This document shows, in pieces, positions 5,489 through 15,091 of a stretch of 64,000 nucleotides of DNA. Source of the stretch: Caulobacter sp. BK020 (GTDB taxonomy: Bacteria; Pseudomonadota; Alphaproteobacteria; Caulobacterales; Caulobacteraceae); the NCBI RefSeq assembly GCF_004342605.1, contig NZ_SLZL01000004.1, positions 1-64,000 of the forward strand, given 5' to 3'. Numbering within the stretch: position 1 is the first letter of the stretch; every line of letters starts with the position of its first letter. The notes beneath the pieces are model-generated. The model ran no database searches. It had not been told where the DNA came from and was given only the letters and a program-made list of their open reading frames with translations. The position numbers were made by a program, and so were the translations under genes.

Positions 5489-7711
5489 GTGACGCTGCGT
5501 CTTTCGTTCAGGGCCGTTCTTTCGGCGGCGATCATCGGTTGCGGCCTGTTCGGCGCGACGATCGCCGAGACCCAGGACGTCGCCCGCGCGGCGCGACCGC
5601 CCGCGGCGACGACCGCCACCCTGCCCTCGGCGCCGATCCCCTACAGCCAGACGGTTCGACGCCGCCGCGCCCCGCGCCCGCAGCCCGCCGCGCCGGCCGC
5701 GGCCCACCCCCCCGCCACGCCGGCGTCCGCGTCCGTCGCCACGGCGACAGCGGGCCCGGCGACGGGTGCGCTGGCCAGGCCGACGGCGACGCCGGCCGGT
5801 GGCGAGGCCGCGCCTCCTGCTCCGGTCCTGGCCAGCCCCGCCACGCCGCTGCCGCCCGCCGACCTGGAAGCCTATGTCGACGGCGTCGTGCGCGACCGCA
5901 TGGCCCATGACCACATCGCCGGCGTGACCGTCGCGGTGGTCCAGAACGGCCAGGTGGTGCTGAAGAAGGGCTATGGCGTCGCCAGCCTGAGAGACCACCG
6001 ACGCGTCGATCCCGACACGACCCTGTTCCGGGTCGGCTCGATCTCCAAGACCTTCACCTGGATCGCCCTGATGAACGAGGTCGAGGCCGGACGGATGCGC
6101 CTGGACGCCCCGATCAACGTCTACCTGCCCGAGAAGCTGCAGCTGAAGGACCAGGGCAAGAAGACCCCGGTGCGGCTGCGCGACCTGATGACCCACACCG
6201 CCGGGTTCGAGGATCGGGCCCTGGGCCAGCTGTTCGAGCGCGACCCGCGCCGCGAGCGGCCCCTGGAGCTGTACCTGCGCCAGGAACGTCCCAACCGCGT
6301 GCGCGAACCGGGCCTGCTGCCGGCCTATTCCAACTACGGCGCCGGCCTGGCGGGCGCGGCCCTGGCCAACGTCACCGGTCAGCCGTTCGAGAAGGTGATC
6401 GCCGACCAGGTGATCCTGCCCGCCGGCCTGACCCACACGACCTTCCGCGAGAATCGTCCGTGGCGCGACGACCTGCCCGCCCCGATGGCGCCGGCCCTGG
6501 CGGCCGGCCTGTCGGACGGCTTCCGCTGGACGCCGCTGGGCTTCCAGACCGAAGCCCCCGAATTCATCGGCCATATCGCCCCCGCCGGCGCGGCCTCCAG
6601 CACCGCCGGCGACATGGCCCGCTACATGACCCTGCTGCTGAACGGCGGGACGATCGACGGCAGGACGGTCTTTTCGCCCCGGACCAGCGCGATGTTCCGC
6701 ACGCCGATGTACCGGCCGGCCGAGAGCGCGCCGGGCTGGAACGCCGGCTTCATGGACATCCCCCTGCCCGGCGGCAAGCGCGGCTTCGGCCACGCCGGCG
6801 CCACCCTGTGGTTCCATTCCAACCTGGTCATGGTCCCCGAGCTGGGCCTGGGGGTGTTCGTGGCGGTCAACACCGACACCGGCGCCTATCTGCCCGCCAC
6901 CCTGCCCTCGACCATCATCGAGCGCTTCTATGCCCCGCGTCCGGAGATCCCCGCCCCCAGCCGGATCACCTACGACGAGGCCCGGGCCTATGAAGGCCAG
7001 TTCCTGACCACCCGCCGCGCCTATGGCGGGCTGGAGGGTTTCATCGACCGCCTGATCGGCCAGGCGACCGTGCGCGCCGCGCCCGACGGCCGCCTGACTC
7101 TGACGGTCGACGGCGAGTCCAGCCAGTGGACCGCCACCGACCAGCCCGACACCTTCGCGCCCGCCAATGGTTCGGGCCTGCTGGTGTTCCAGCGCGAGGA
7201 CGGCAAGGTGGCGCGGTTCTTCTCGCCCACCGGCGGGGCGGCGTTCGAGCGCATCGACTTTCCGCACCAGCGCAACCTGTTGACCACCTTCGCCGTCCTG
7301 GCCGCCCTGGCCGCCCTGGCGACCCTGATCGGCGCGGCCACCCGCGACCGCCGCGAAGCGCGCCAGACCCCGACCCAGGCCCGCGCCAGCCTGCTGCAGA
7401 CCATCCAGGCGCTCCTCTGGCTGATCGCTCTGATCGGCGTGGGCGTGTTCGCCACCGGCGCCGACGACATGGCGCGGGTGTTCTATGGCTGGCCCAGCGG
7501 CTGGCTGCTCAGCGCCTCGGCCTGCGCCTTCGTGGCCACCCTGCTGACCATCGCCACCCTGGCCATGCTGCCGGTGGTATGGCGCGGCGGACGGCGGGTC
7601 GACAGCTGGACCGCGCTGCGCAAGCTAGCCTTCAGCTGCACGACCCTGATCTTCCTGGGCTTCGCCCTGCTGCTGGCGGCCTGGGGCTTCCTGGAGTTCT
7701 GGAACGCTTAA
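5489..7711 (+). CDS. Beta-lactamase-class-C-like serine hydrolase fused to a membrane domain
   Basis: A 740-residue protein with a signal peptide (about residues 1-28), an Ala/Pro-rich linker (about 35-115), then a penicillin-binding/esterase-type domain (about 120-480). The nucleophile motif is SISK (Ser184, Lys187) and the Tyr motif is YSNYG near residue 282; HAGAT near 435 is the probable third motif. A beta-rich region follows and the C-terminus (about 590-735) has about four hydrophobic helices. It is likely anchored to the inner membrane facing the periplasm. GTG at 5489 is preferred over TTG at 5483 because GCGAGG is then well spaced. Substrate unknown. Confidence 0.88.
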   Translation: MTLRLSFRAVLSAAIIGCGLFGATIAETQDVARAARPPAATTATLPSAPIPYSQTVRRRRAPRPQPAAPAAAHPPATPASASVATATAGPATGALARPTATPAGGEAAPPAPVLASPATPLPPADLEAYVDGVVRDRMAHDHIAGVTVAVVQNGQVVLKKGYGVASLRDHRRVDPDTTLFRVGSISKTFTWIALMNEVEAGRMRLDAPINVYLPEKLQLKDQGKKTPVRLRDLMTHTAGFEDRALGQLFERDPRRERPLELYLRQERPNRVREPGLLPAYSNYGAGLAGAALANVTGQPFEKVIADQVILPAGLTHTTFRENRPWRDDLPAPMAPALAAGLSDGFRWTPLGFQTEAPEFIGHIAPAGAASSTAGDMARYMTLLLNGGTIDGRTVFSPRTSAMFRTPMYRPAESAPGWNAGFMDIPLPGGKRGFGHAGATLWFHSNLVMVPELGLGVFVAVNTDTGAYLPATLPSTIIERFYAPRPEIPAPSRITYDEARAYEGQFLTTRRAYGGLEGFIDRLIGQATVRAAPDGRLTLTVDGESSQWTATDQPDTFAPANGSGLLVFQREDGKVARFFSPTGGAAFERIDFPHQRNLLTTFAVLAALAALATLIGAATRDRREARQTPTQARASLLQTIQALLWLIALIGVGVFATGADDMARVFYGWPSGWLLSASACAFVATLLTIATLAMLPVVWRGGRRVDSWTALRKLAFSCTTLIFLGFALLLAAWGFLEFWNA

Positions 7712-7721
7712 GCCGCGCGCC

Positions 7722-8108
7722 TCAGCCCTCCAGCGTCGCCCGCAGGAAGCGCGACTCCAGCTTGCGCACGACGATGACGATCCGCTCGCGCTCGGCCGGA
7801 CGGCGCTCGACCAGCAGCCGGGCCACCTGGGCGTCGTCGTGGAAGGCGTAGCCCTTGATCGCGTCCAGCAGGGCCTTGGCCAGGTTGTCCAGGTCCATCC
7901 ACGGCGGCTCGCCGACGAACTCCATGCCGATCTCGACCGAGAACTCGCCCCAGGCCGGGCGCGAGCCGCGCCAGACCTTGCGGAAGAACTCGTAGATCAG
8001 CGGCTTGTAGTACTTGGCCTGGGTGGTCAGGCCGTCGACCACCAGGGTCAGCTCGCCGTCGGCCTCGCGGGCCCGGACCTTGCCGTGGTGGATCCAGCCA
8101 TCATCCAT
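7722..8108 (-). CDS. RusA-family endonuclease-like protein
   Basis: A 128-residue protein with the RusA Holliday-junction resolvase signature in its second half: MDLDNLAKALLDAIKGYAFHDDAQVARL, containing the aspartates that bind metal in RusA. RusA usually comes from prophages, but no phage genes are nearby. The ATG at 8108 overlaps the last base of the YbjQ gene's stop codon (a GTG at 8111 is an alternative), so the two are coupled. Function in recombination is inferred from the motif only. Confidence 0.75.
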   Translation of the reverse strand: MDDGWIHHGKVRAREADGELTLVVDGLTTQAKYYKPLIYEFFRKVWRGSRPAWGEFSVEIGMEFVGEPPWMDLDNLAKALLDAIKGYAFHDDAQVARLLVERRPAERERIVIVVRKLESRFLRATLEG

Positions 8109-8434
8109 CACTCGGCGATCGGCTCGACCTTCACGGCGGTGCCATAGGCCAAAACCTCGGTAATGCCTTCCATGATCTCGTTGGCGTCGTAGCGCATGGC
8201 CAGGATGGCGTTGGCGCCCATCTCGGTCGCGTGGGCCACCAGCAGGTCGTAGGCCTCCTTGCGGGCCGCCTCGGCCAGATTGACATAGATCGACAGCTTG
8301 CCGCCGAAGATAGACTGGATCGAGCCGCCGATATTGCCGATCACACTGCGCGAGCGGACGGTGACGCCGCGCACCAGGCCCAGATGGGCGACGATGCGGT
8401 GGCCGGGCAGGTCATTGGTGGTGGCGACGAGCAT
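8108..8434 (-). CDS. YbjQ-family (UPF0145) protein
   Basis: A 108-residue protein of the YbjQ family. Motifs visible are the N-terminal TTNDLPGHRI, GLVRGVTVRSRS, the helix EARKEAYDLL-like segment and GANAILAMRYDANEI. Family structures form beta-alpha-beta pentamers; a heavy-metal-binding label is common but unproven. A strong AAGGAG site precedes the ATG. It is the first gene of a two-gene unit with the RusA-like nuclease. Confidence 0.9.
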   Translation of the reverse strand: MLVATTNDLPGHRIVAHLGLVRGVTVRSRSVIGNIGGSIQSIFGGKLSIYVNLAEAARKEAYDLLVAHATEMGANAILAMRYDANEIMEGITEVLAYGTAVKVEPIAE

Positions 8435-8488
8435 GGGATATCTCCTTGGCTTGCCACCGATATAGCCAAGGCCGGCGGGCCGCGTCCC

Positions 8489-9028
8489 CTACAAACCCAC
8501 CATCGCCGCCAGCTTCAGCACCGTGTTCCAGTTGCGGGCGGTGCCCGGCGGGGACTTCTTGGTCTTCTTCCAATCGCGGTCGAGCATCGAATGGCCCACG
8601 TCCTCGGGATAATCGATATAGAGCTCGCGCGCGCCCGCCTTGAAGGTCTCCGGGCCGGTGATCGCCGCGCGCAGGACCGCCTCGTCGCCGTCCGGCAGCG
8701 GCGCCTTCATGAAGTGCACCAGCAGGTGGTTGGGGTGGCTCTTGACCTCGTCCGGATAGGGGTTGGCGTCGATGATCGCCTTCAGCTCAACGGGGGTGCG
8801 GACGAAGAACTCGGTGCGCAGGCCCATGTGCTTCTCCAGCCCGTCCTCCAGCCGCTTCTCCAGATCGGCGTCCGCTTCGGCCTTCCCCCACAGCACCAGG
8901 TTGCCGCTGGCCAGCAGGGTCTTGGCGTCGTCGAAGCCGAGGTCCTTGGCCAGGCCCAGCAGGTCGTCCTTCAGCACCTTGCGGCCGCCGACATTGACGC
9001 CGCGCAGCAGGGCGATGTGAGGGCTCAT
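8489..9028 (-). CDS. DUF1697 family protein
   Basis: A 179-residue cytosolic protein with the DUF1697 hallmarks: the N-terminus HIALLRGVNVGGRKVLK, TLLASGNLVLW in the middle, and RNWNTVLKLAAM near the C-terminus. The length is normal for the family, whose function is unknown. The gene is divergent from fumC with a 130-bp spacer between starts. Confidence 0.9.
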   Translation of the reverse strand: MSPHIALLRGVNVGGRKVLKDDLLGLAKDLGFDDAKTLLASGNLVLWGKAEADADLEKRLEDGLEKHMGLRTEFFVRTPVELKAIIDANPYPDEVKSHPNHLLVHFMKAPLPDGDEAVLRAAITGPETFKAGARELYIDYPEDVGHSMLDRDWKKTKKSPPGTARNWNTVLKLAAMVGL

Positions 9029-9158
9029 GAGGCGAACTCCGTTCTTCTAACGTTCCCGTCGTAACTTCACCCGCGCGGCTTCGCAAGCCGGGAGCGTTGC
9101 CCTTCGCCCGCCTTGGGTCTAGACCCCCGCTCGACCGTTTTTCCGGGAGACCCGCCGC

Positions 9159-10550
<1,392 letters not shown>

Positions 10551-10552
10551 TC

Positions 10553-10999
10553 TTGCTTCAGCTGATCCGGATCCTTGAGGACCTGCCGGAAGGCTTCGAC
10601 GCCCTCCTCGCCGACGCGGCGAGCGAGGGCGTCGGCCACATGGCGCGGCTGGCCGACGGATGGGCCAGCGGCGACCAGCGCTTCGACGGCGATGGCGAGG
10701 CCCTGCTGGGCGCGCTGCTGGCCGGCGAGCTGGCGGGGATCGGCGGCGTGTCGATCGAACCCGCCGCGACCGAACCGGCCCGCCGCGTGCGCCGCTTCTA
10801 TGTCCGCCCCGCCTTCCGCCGCCAAGGCGTCGGCCGCACCCTGGCCTCCGCCCTGATCCAGGAAGCCCTCGACCAAGTCGACCTCCTGACCTGCAACGCC
10901 GCCGCCTCTCCCGCCGCTGCGCCGTTCTGGAAGGCGCAGGGGTTCTCGCCAGACCGTTCGGGCCCCTGGACGCACGTGCTGCGGCGGAGCGTCGGGTGA
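10553..10999 (+). CDS. GNAT family N-acetyltransferase
   Basis: A 148-residue protein from a TTG 3 bp after fumC. The acetyl-CoA-binding motif A is clear: RRFYVRPAFRRQGVGRTLASAL (R-x-x-G-x-G/A loop), followed by a motif-B-like AAPFWKAQGF. The acceptor substrate is unknown. It overlaps the next gene by 4 bp (GTGA), giving a tight operon with a dioxygenase-like protein and an ATPase. Confidence 0.82.
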   Translation: MLQLIRILEDLPEGFDALLADAASEGVGHMARLADGWASGDQRFDGDGEALLGALLAGELAGIGGVSIEPAATEPARRVRRFYVRPAFRRQGVGRTLASALIQEALDQVDLLTCNAAASPAAAPFWKAQGFSPDRSGPWTHVLRRSVG

Positions 11000-11679
11000 G
11001 CCAGACCCTCGACTTCGCCCGCGACGGCGCGACGCTGTTTCGCGCCGCGCTCGACGACACGACCGTCAAAGCCCTACGCTCCCTGGCCGACGAACGGGTC
11101 GGAGCCCGTCCCGGTGCGCGACTTCGGGGCGACGCGATCCTGGCCGACCTGCTTGCGGCGAACGGCGCAATCGGCGCCTTGGCCGCCTGCCTCACCTCTG
11201 CCTCCGCCCGACCGGTGCGCGCGGTGATGTTTGACAAGACGCCAGAGGCGAACTGGGCCGTGGCCTGGCACCAGGACCGCGTGTTGCCGGTGGCCGAACG
11301 AGTCGAGGTCGAGGGCTTCGGGCCTTGGTCCACCAAGGACGGCCTGTTGCACGTCGCGCCGCCGTTCGCGATCCTGGCCCGGACGGTCACCCTGCGCGTC
11401 CACCTCGACCTCGTCGATGCCGGCAACGCACTGCTCCGGGCGGCGTTGGGCTCGCACCGCCTCGGCCGCGTGGCCGCCGAGAACGTGGCCCTCCGCGCAG
11501 CCGAACATCCGCAAATCGCCTGCTTGGCCGAGCCGGGCGACGTCTGGGCCTACGCCACGCCGATCCTGCACGCCTCGGACCGCGCCGCGCCGCCACGCCG
11601 CCGCCGCGTGCTGCAGGTCGACTACGCCGACTTCGACCTGCCCGGCGGCCTGTCCTGGGCGGGACTTCGCGCGCCATGA
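10996..11679 (+). CDS. Phytanoyl-CoA dioxygenase (PhyH) family oxygenase
   Basis: A 227-residue Fe(II)/2-oxoglutarate oxygenase-like protein. The iron triad is readable: His92 and Asp94 in VAWHQDRVLPV and the distal His192 in TPILHASDRA, with a downstream arginine cluster for 2-oxoglutarate. The substrate is unknown; bacterial relatives hydroxylate diverse small molecules. GTG start overlaps the GNAT stop, and its own stop overlaps the next ATG (ATGA). Confidence 0.82.
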   Translation: MSQTLDFARDGATLFRAALDDTTVKALRSLADERVGARPGARLRGDAILADLLAANGAIGALAACLTSASARPVRAVMFDKTPEANWAVAWHQDRVLPVAERVEVEGFGPWSTKDGLLHVAPPFAILARTVTLRVHLDLVDAGNALLRAALGSHRLGRVAAENVALRAAEHPQIACLAEPGDVWAYATPILHASDRAAPPRRRRVLQVDYADFDLPGGLSWAGLRAP

Positions 11680-12419
11680 CCGCCCTCGACCGTCCCTACT
11701 GGATCGAAGCCCTGTTCGAGCGGCGCGACGGATGGAACCCCAACGCCTATCCGTTCAACCTGCCTGTGGTGCGCGACCTGGACCGCCTGGCGTTCCATCC
11801 GCGCGTCACGTTCCTCGTCGGCGAAAACGGTTCAGGCAAGTCGACCCTGATCGAGGCCTTGGCCATGGCCTGGGGCTTCAATCCGGAAGGCGGGTCGACC
11901 AACGTCAACTTCTCCACCCGCGCTTCGCATTCGTCCTTGAACAACTACATTCGCAGGGTTCGCGGCGCCCTTCGTCCGATCGACGGCTATTTCCTGCGCG
12001 CGGAGAGCTTCTTCAACGTCGCCAGCTATATCGAGGAGGTCGGGGTCGGCGGCTACGGCGACACGCCGCTGCACGAACAGTCGCACGGCGAGGCCTTCTT
12101 CGCCCTGTTCGACAACCGCTTCCGGGGCGACGGCCTCTATATTCTCGACGAGCCCGAGGCGGCCCTGTCGCCGCAGCGGCAGCTGTCGTTCCTGGCGCGG
12201 TTGCATGAACTGGTCCTGGCCCGCTCGCAGTTCATCATCGCCACCCATTCGCCGATCCTGCTGGGCTATCCCGACGCCTGGATCTACCAGGCCTCCGAGC
12301 GCGGCCTTGAGCGAGTGGACTACGAGGACACCGAGCACTTCCAGGTGACCCGCAATTTCCTCAATCGACGCCAGACCTTCCTGGACGTGCTGCTGGCCGA
12401 CGACGACTTCGAAGCCTGA
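11676..12419 (+). CDS. AAA/ABC-type ATPase (YbbA/RecF-like AAA_21 class)
   Basis: A 247-residue soluble ATPase. The Walker A motif GENGSGKST is at residues 49-57. The Walker B segment GLYILDEPEAALSP is near residues 153-165 and IIATHSPILL provides the switch histidine. It lacks membrane spans and a partner permease, so it is not a transporter subunit by itself. It is the third gene of a translationally coupled trio with the acetyltransferase and the PhyH oxygenase. The role is unknown. Confidence 0.85.
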   Translation: MTALDRPYWIEALFERRDGWNPNAYPFNLPVVRDLDRLAFHPRVTFLVGENGSGKSTLIEALAMAWGFNPEGGSTNVNFSTRASHSSLNNYIRRVRGALRPIDGYFLRAESFFNVASYIEEVGVGGYGDTPLHEQSHGEAFFALFDNRFRGDGLYILDEPEAALSPQRQLSFLARLHELVLARSQFIIATHSPILLGYPDAWIYQASERGLERVDYEDTEHFQVTRNFLNRRQTFLDVLLADDDFEA

Positions 12420-12450
12420 CGCGCGGCAAGGCGCGTGTTAGCCTTGGCCC

Positions 12451-12693
12451 ATGGGCAAGGTCGAACTCGACATCGGCATCGATCCGGAACTGCTGGCGCA
12501 GGCCAAGCGACTGGGAATCTCCGTCGCCGGCATGAGTGAGACGCAGCTTCGATTGCACCTCCAGAAGGTCGATCCGGCCGGCGCCGAGGAACGTGCGCGG
12601 CGATGGGCGGACGAGAACGCCGGCGTCATCGACGAGTTGAACCGCTTCGTCGACGAGCATGGCGCCTTCGGTGCGGAGTGGCGTCGCTGGTGA
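12451..12693 (+). CDS. ccdA: CcdA-like antitoxin
   Basis: An 80-residue type II antitoxin: a short DNA-binding N-terminal part (about residues 1-40) and the CcdA-type C-terminus, RRWADENAGVIDELNRF followed by GAFGAEWRRW, which wraps around the CcdB toxin. Its TGA overlaps the GTG of the downstream toxin gene as in intact ccdAB operons. The toxin gene is frameshifted here, so this may be an orphan antitoxin. The complex normally represses its own promoter. Confidence 0.85.
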   Translation: MGKVELDIGIDPELLAQAKRLGISVAGMSETQLRLHLQKVDPAGAEERARRWADENAGVIDELNRFVDEHGAFGAEWRRW

Positions 12694-13003
12694 TCCGCCA
12701 GTACGACGTCTGCGACAATCCCACCGCGGCCACGCGCGCTAAGGTCCCCTATCTCGTCGTCCTTCAATCCCACCTGTTCGACGCGCTGCCGACATTGATC
12801 GTCGCGCCGCTGATGCGGCTGGATCAGCCCGCGCAAGCGGCAAGGTCCTGATCGAAGTCGACTTCGCCGGCGAGGTCCTGGTGATGAACGCGGCCTTCCT
12901 GACCAATATCGAGCGCCGATTGCTTGGCCGGCCGCGTGGCTCTCTCGCGGCTTACGAAGACGATATCCGCCGGGCGATCGACCGCCTGTTCACCGGCTTC
13001 TAG
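12690..13003 (+). pseudogene. ccdB: CcdB-like gyrase toxin gene, frameshifted
   Basis: The first frame (GTG at 12690 to TGA at 12851) encodes the CcdB N-terminus, with IRQYDVCDNP and VPYLVVLQSHLFDALPT. From about 12839 a second frame continues with VLIEVDFAGEVLVMNAAFL and ends in the typical AIDRLFTGF at the TAG at 13001. The combined length (about 104 codons) is normal, so a single shift near 12830-12845 splits one gene. Either the toxin is inactivated or the read has an indel. The stop overlaps the convergent YccF stop in a CTAG. Confidence 0.85.
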
Positions 13004-13401
13004 CGCCGGTCAACCACGGTCCGCCCGATCGGAGCCAGGGCCACGACGGCCAGTTGCAGGTCCTTGATCGCGAACGGGATGCCGATGATCGTCACGGCCT
13101 CGGCCACGGCGGCGATCAGATGGGCCAGGGCGATGTACCAGCCGCCCAGCACGAACCAGATCACGTTGAGCACGCAGCCGAGGGGGCCGGTGCCCAGGTC
13201 CTCGCGGCCGGTCACCAGGTCGCGCGGCACGATCTCCTTGCCGAACGGCCAGAAAGCGAAGCCGGCGATGCGCCAGGCCGCGCCCGTATAGGGCAGGCCT
13301 ACGATGGTGATCGCCAGCAACAGGCCGCCCAGCAGCCATAGGCAGCCGGAGATGAAGCCGCCGAAGATGAACCACAGGATGTTGAGCAGCAGGCGGATCA
13401 T
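13000..13401 (-). CDS. YccF domain inner-membrane protein
   Basis: A 133-residue membrane protein with the two tandem YccF repeats: LLNILWFIFGGFISGCLWLL followed by VGLPYTGAAWRIAGFAFWPFG, then LNVIWFVLGGWYIALAHL and IGIPFAIKDLQLAVVALAPIG. Function in the family is unknown. The start is MIRLLLNILW; longer readings add non-membrane sequence. It converges with the broken ccdB gene, sharing a CTAG in which both TAG stops overlap. Confidence 0.88.
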   Translation of the reverse strand: MIRLLLNILWFIFGGFISGCLWLLGGLLLAITIVGLPYTGAAWRIAGFAFWPFGKEIVPRDLVTGREDLGTGPLGCVLNVIWFVLGGWYIALAHLIAAVAEAVTIIGIPFAIKDLQLAVVALAPIGRTVVDRR

Positions 13402-13568
13402 GACGGCCTCCGGAAGTCGCGAACCTAGGCGTGCGACGAATCGCGGGTGATGTCGAGCTTCGCCTTTCAGGCCTCGCCGGACGTGACCTTGCCACAAGGT
13501 ATCGCTATGTGACGCCTCCGAAACAAAGGCGCGGCGCGATTCCGCGCGAGGCACCGAACGAGGGCACG

Positions 13569-14423
13569 ATGGGTCTGTTCCGCAAGAAGAAGCACCAGGC
13601 GATCTCGCTGCCGGTCGGCGTCGCCCCCGTCCCCGCCTCGGTGAAGTTCCGCGGCTGCACGTTCCGCATGCCCGACCACTGGGTGATCACCAAGCAGCTG
13701 CTGGACGGCAAGGACTACGAGCCCTGGGTGCTGGACTACTTCCTCCAGACCCTGAAGCCCGGCATGACCGTGCTGGACGTCGGAGCCAGCTGGGGCGCCT
13801 TCGCCCTGCCCGCCGCCAAGAAGGTGGGTCCCGCCGGCCGGGTGATCGCGATCGAGATGAGCCCAGGCAACGGACGGGTGATCCTGGAGAGCGCCAGGAC
13901 CAACGCCATCGACAACATCCGCCTGATCCTGGTGGGGGTGTCCGATAGGTTGGAGACGGCCTTCCTGCGCCGCCAGACCATGCACAACAACCACCAGCTG
14001 GAACCCGCGGGCCAGGCCGCGCCCGACGACCTGAGCGACTACGATTTCGCCCCCGTGGTGCCGATCGACCTGCTGCGCGGCGAGCTGGGCAAGGTCGACG
14101 TGATGAAGATCGACATCGAGGGCATGGAATACCGCGCCTTCATGGGCGCCAAGGCGTTCATGGCCGAGCAGAAGCCGATCACCTTCCTGGAATATTCGCC
14201 GCGTTTCCAGGCCGAGACCTCGCGCGCCGAGGGTTCGGCCCTGCTGAGCTTCTTCCTGGACCTGGGCTACGGCGTCGAGATCCTGCACCGCAAGAAGAAG
14301 CGCGAGGCGGTCAAGGGCGCGGACGCCGCCGAGGTCATCGCCCGGATCGACGCGGCCTGGACGCGCCACGTCGAGGACGACAACGGCACGCACCTGGACC
14401 TGTGCCTGAAGGCCGGGGCCTAG
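13569..14423 (+). CDS. FkbM-family methyltransferase
   Basis: A 284-residue SAM-dependent methyltransferase. The SAM-binding motif I is VLDVGASWGAFALPAAKKVG (about residues 76-96) followed by the acidic strand VIAIEM. The FkbM-type post-motif KVDVMKIDIEGMEYRAFMGA is near residues 177-197. Members O-methylate sugars and other metabolites; the target here is unknown. The ATG of MGLFRKKKH has a weak upstream GAGGGC. Confidence 0.85.
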   Translation: MGLFRKKKHQAISLPVGVAPVPASVKFRGCTFRMPDHWVITKQLLDGKDYEPWVLDYFLQTLKPGMTVLDVGASWGAFALPAAKKVGPAGRVIAIEMSPGNGRVILESARTNAIDNIRLILVGVSDRLETAFLRRQTMHNNHQLEPAGQAAPDDLSDYDFAPVVPIDLLRGELGKVDVMKIDIEGMEYRAFMGAKAFMAEQKPITFLEYSPRFQAETSRAEGSALLSFFLDLGYGVEILHRKKKREAVKGADAAEVIARIDAAWTRHVEDDNGTHLDLCLKAGA

Positions 14424-14439
14424 CGGCTTTCGCCCTGCG

Positions 14440-14550
14440 CCCGTCGAGCTTCGTCGGCGGCTCGCTCCTCAGGATGGGGAGTTCAGCAGCAACAAAGCTC
14501 CTCATCCTAAAACGCCCGCGCAGCGCGCCTCGAAGGACGCAGGGCCTCCC
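14440..14550. repeat. REP-like palindromic intergenic sequence
   Basis: Between two convergent genes lies an imperfect palindrome: CTCCTCAGGATGGGGAG on one side, CTCCTCATCCTAAAACGC then GCGCGCCTCGAAGGACGC on the other. This mix of CTCCTCATCCT and CGAAGGACG blocks is typical of dispersed repeats in Caulobacterales. No other full copy occurs in the window. Confidence 0.5.
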
Positions 14551-14553
14551 AAC

Positions 14554-15090
14554 CTATTTGAGCAGCTGCCACCGCTTGGCCCATCGACCCTTGGCGAAGC
14601 GCGTCAGGATCAGCAGATACAGCCCGGCATAGATCACCGTACCGACGCCGACGAGGGCCATCGCCCATGGTCCCGGCGCATGCCAGGGCGGTGGAGCCAG
14701 CCAATCGTGCCGCGGGGCGGTCGCTTCCAGCCACAGCCCGCCCACCCAGGCCAGCGAGAACAGCAACACCGCCGGATAGCGCAGCAGCGGGCTCTTCTGG
14801 ATCAGCAGCAGGAACTGGAGGAACGCCACGGCCAGACCGGCGGCGATCGCCGCGCCGGCGGTCAGCCAGCCGTTGTGGGCCAGGGCCTTGACCTGCATCG
14901 CCGCCGAAACGGCCGCCCACAGCGGGGCCCACAGCACCGGGCCGAACATCAGCAGCAGGACGCAGAAGCCGATCACCACGCCCAGGCCGCCGCCGATCAC
15001 CTGACCGGCCGCCTCGCCGGCGCGGTGAGCGTGGTCGTTCGCTTCGTCGCGTGAAGTCTCGGAGGAGGCCCGCCGCCCCGCCCTGGCCAT
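14554..15090 (-). CDS. Hypothetical membrane protein
   Basis: A 178-residue protein with a short charged N-terminus (about residues 1-27) and four or five hydrophobic helices (starting GGGLGVVIGFCVLLLMFG, then AAIAAGLAVAFLQFLLL, LLRYPAVLLFSLAWVGGLW and VGVGTVIYAGLYLLIL). The family is not recognised. The start MARAGRRAS lies 1 bp after the polyprenyl synthase stop, so the two are probably co-transcribed. Confidence 0.75.
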   Translation of the reverse strand: MARAGRRASSETSRDEANDHAHRAGEAAGQVIGGGLGVVIGFCVLLLMFGPVLWAPLWAAVSAAMQVKALAHNGWLTAGAAIAAGLAVAFLQFLLLIQKSPLLRYPAVLLFSLAWVGGLWLEATAPRHDWLAPPPWHAPGPWAMALVGVGTVIYAGLYLLILTRFAKGRWAKRWQLLK

Positions 15091-15091
15091 G

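Noticed and set aside
5456-7267. Long minus-strand reading of 603 codons opposite the serine hydrolase gene
   Set aside because: Opposite a gene with conserved catalytic motifs; composition is that of a shadow frame.
7722-8108. Prophage remnant marked by the RusA-like gene
   Set aside because: Flanking genes are ordinary chromosomal ones, with no integrase, capsid or terminase genes nearby.
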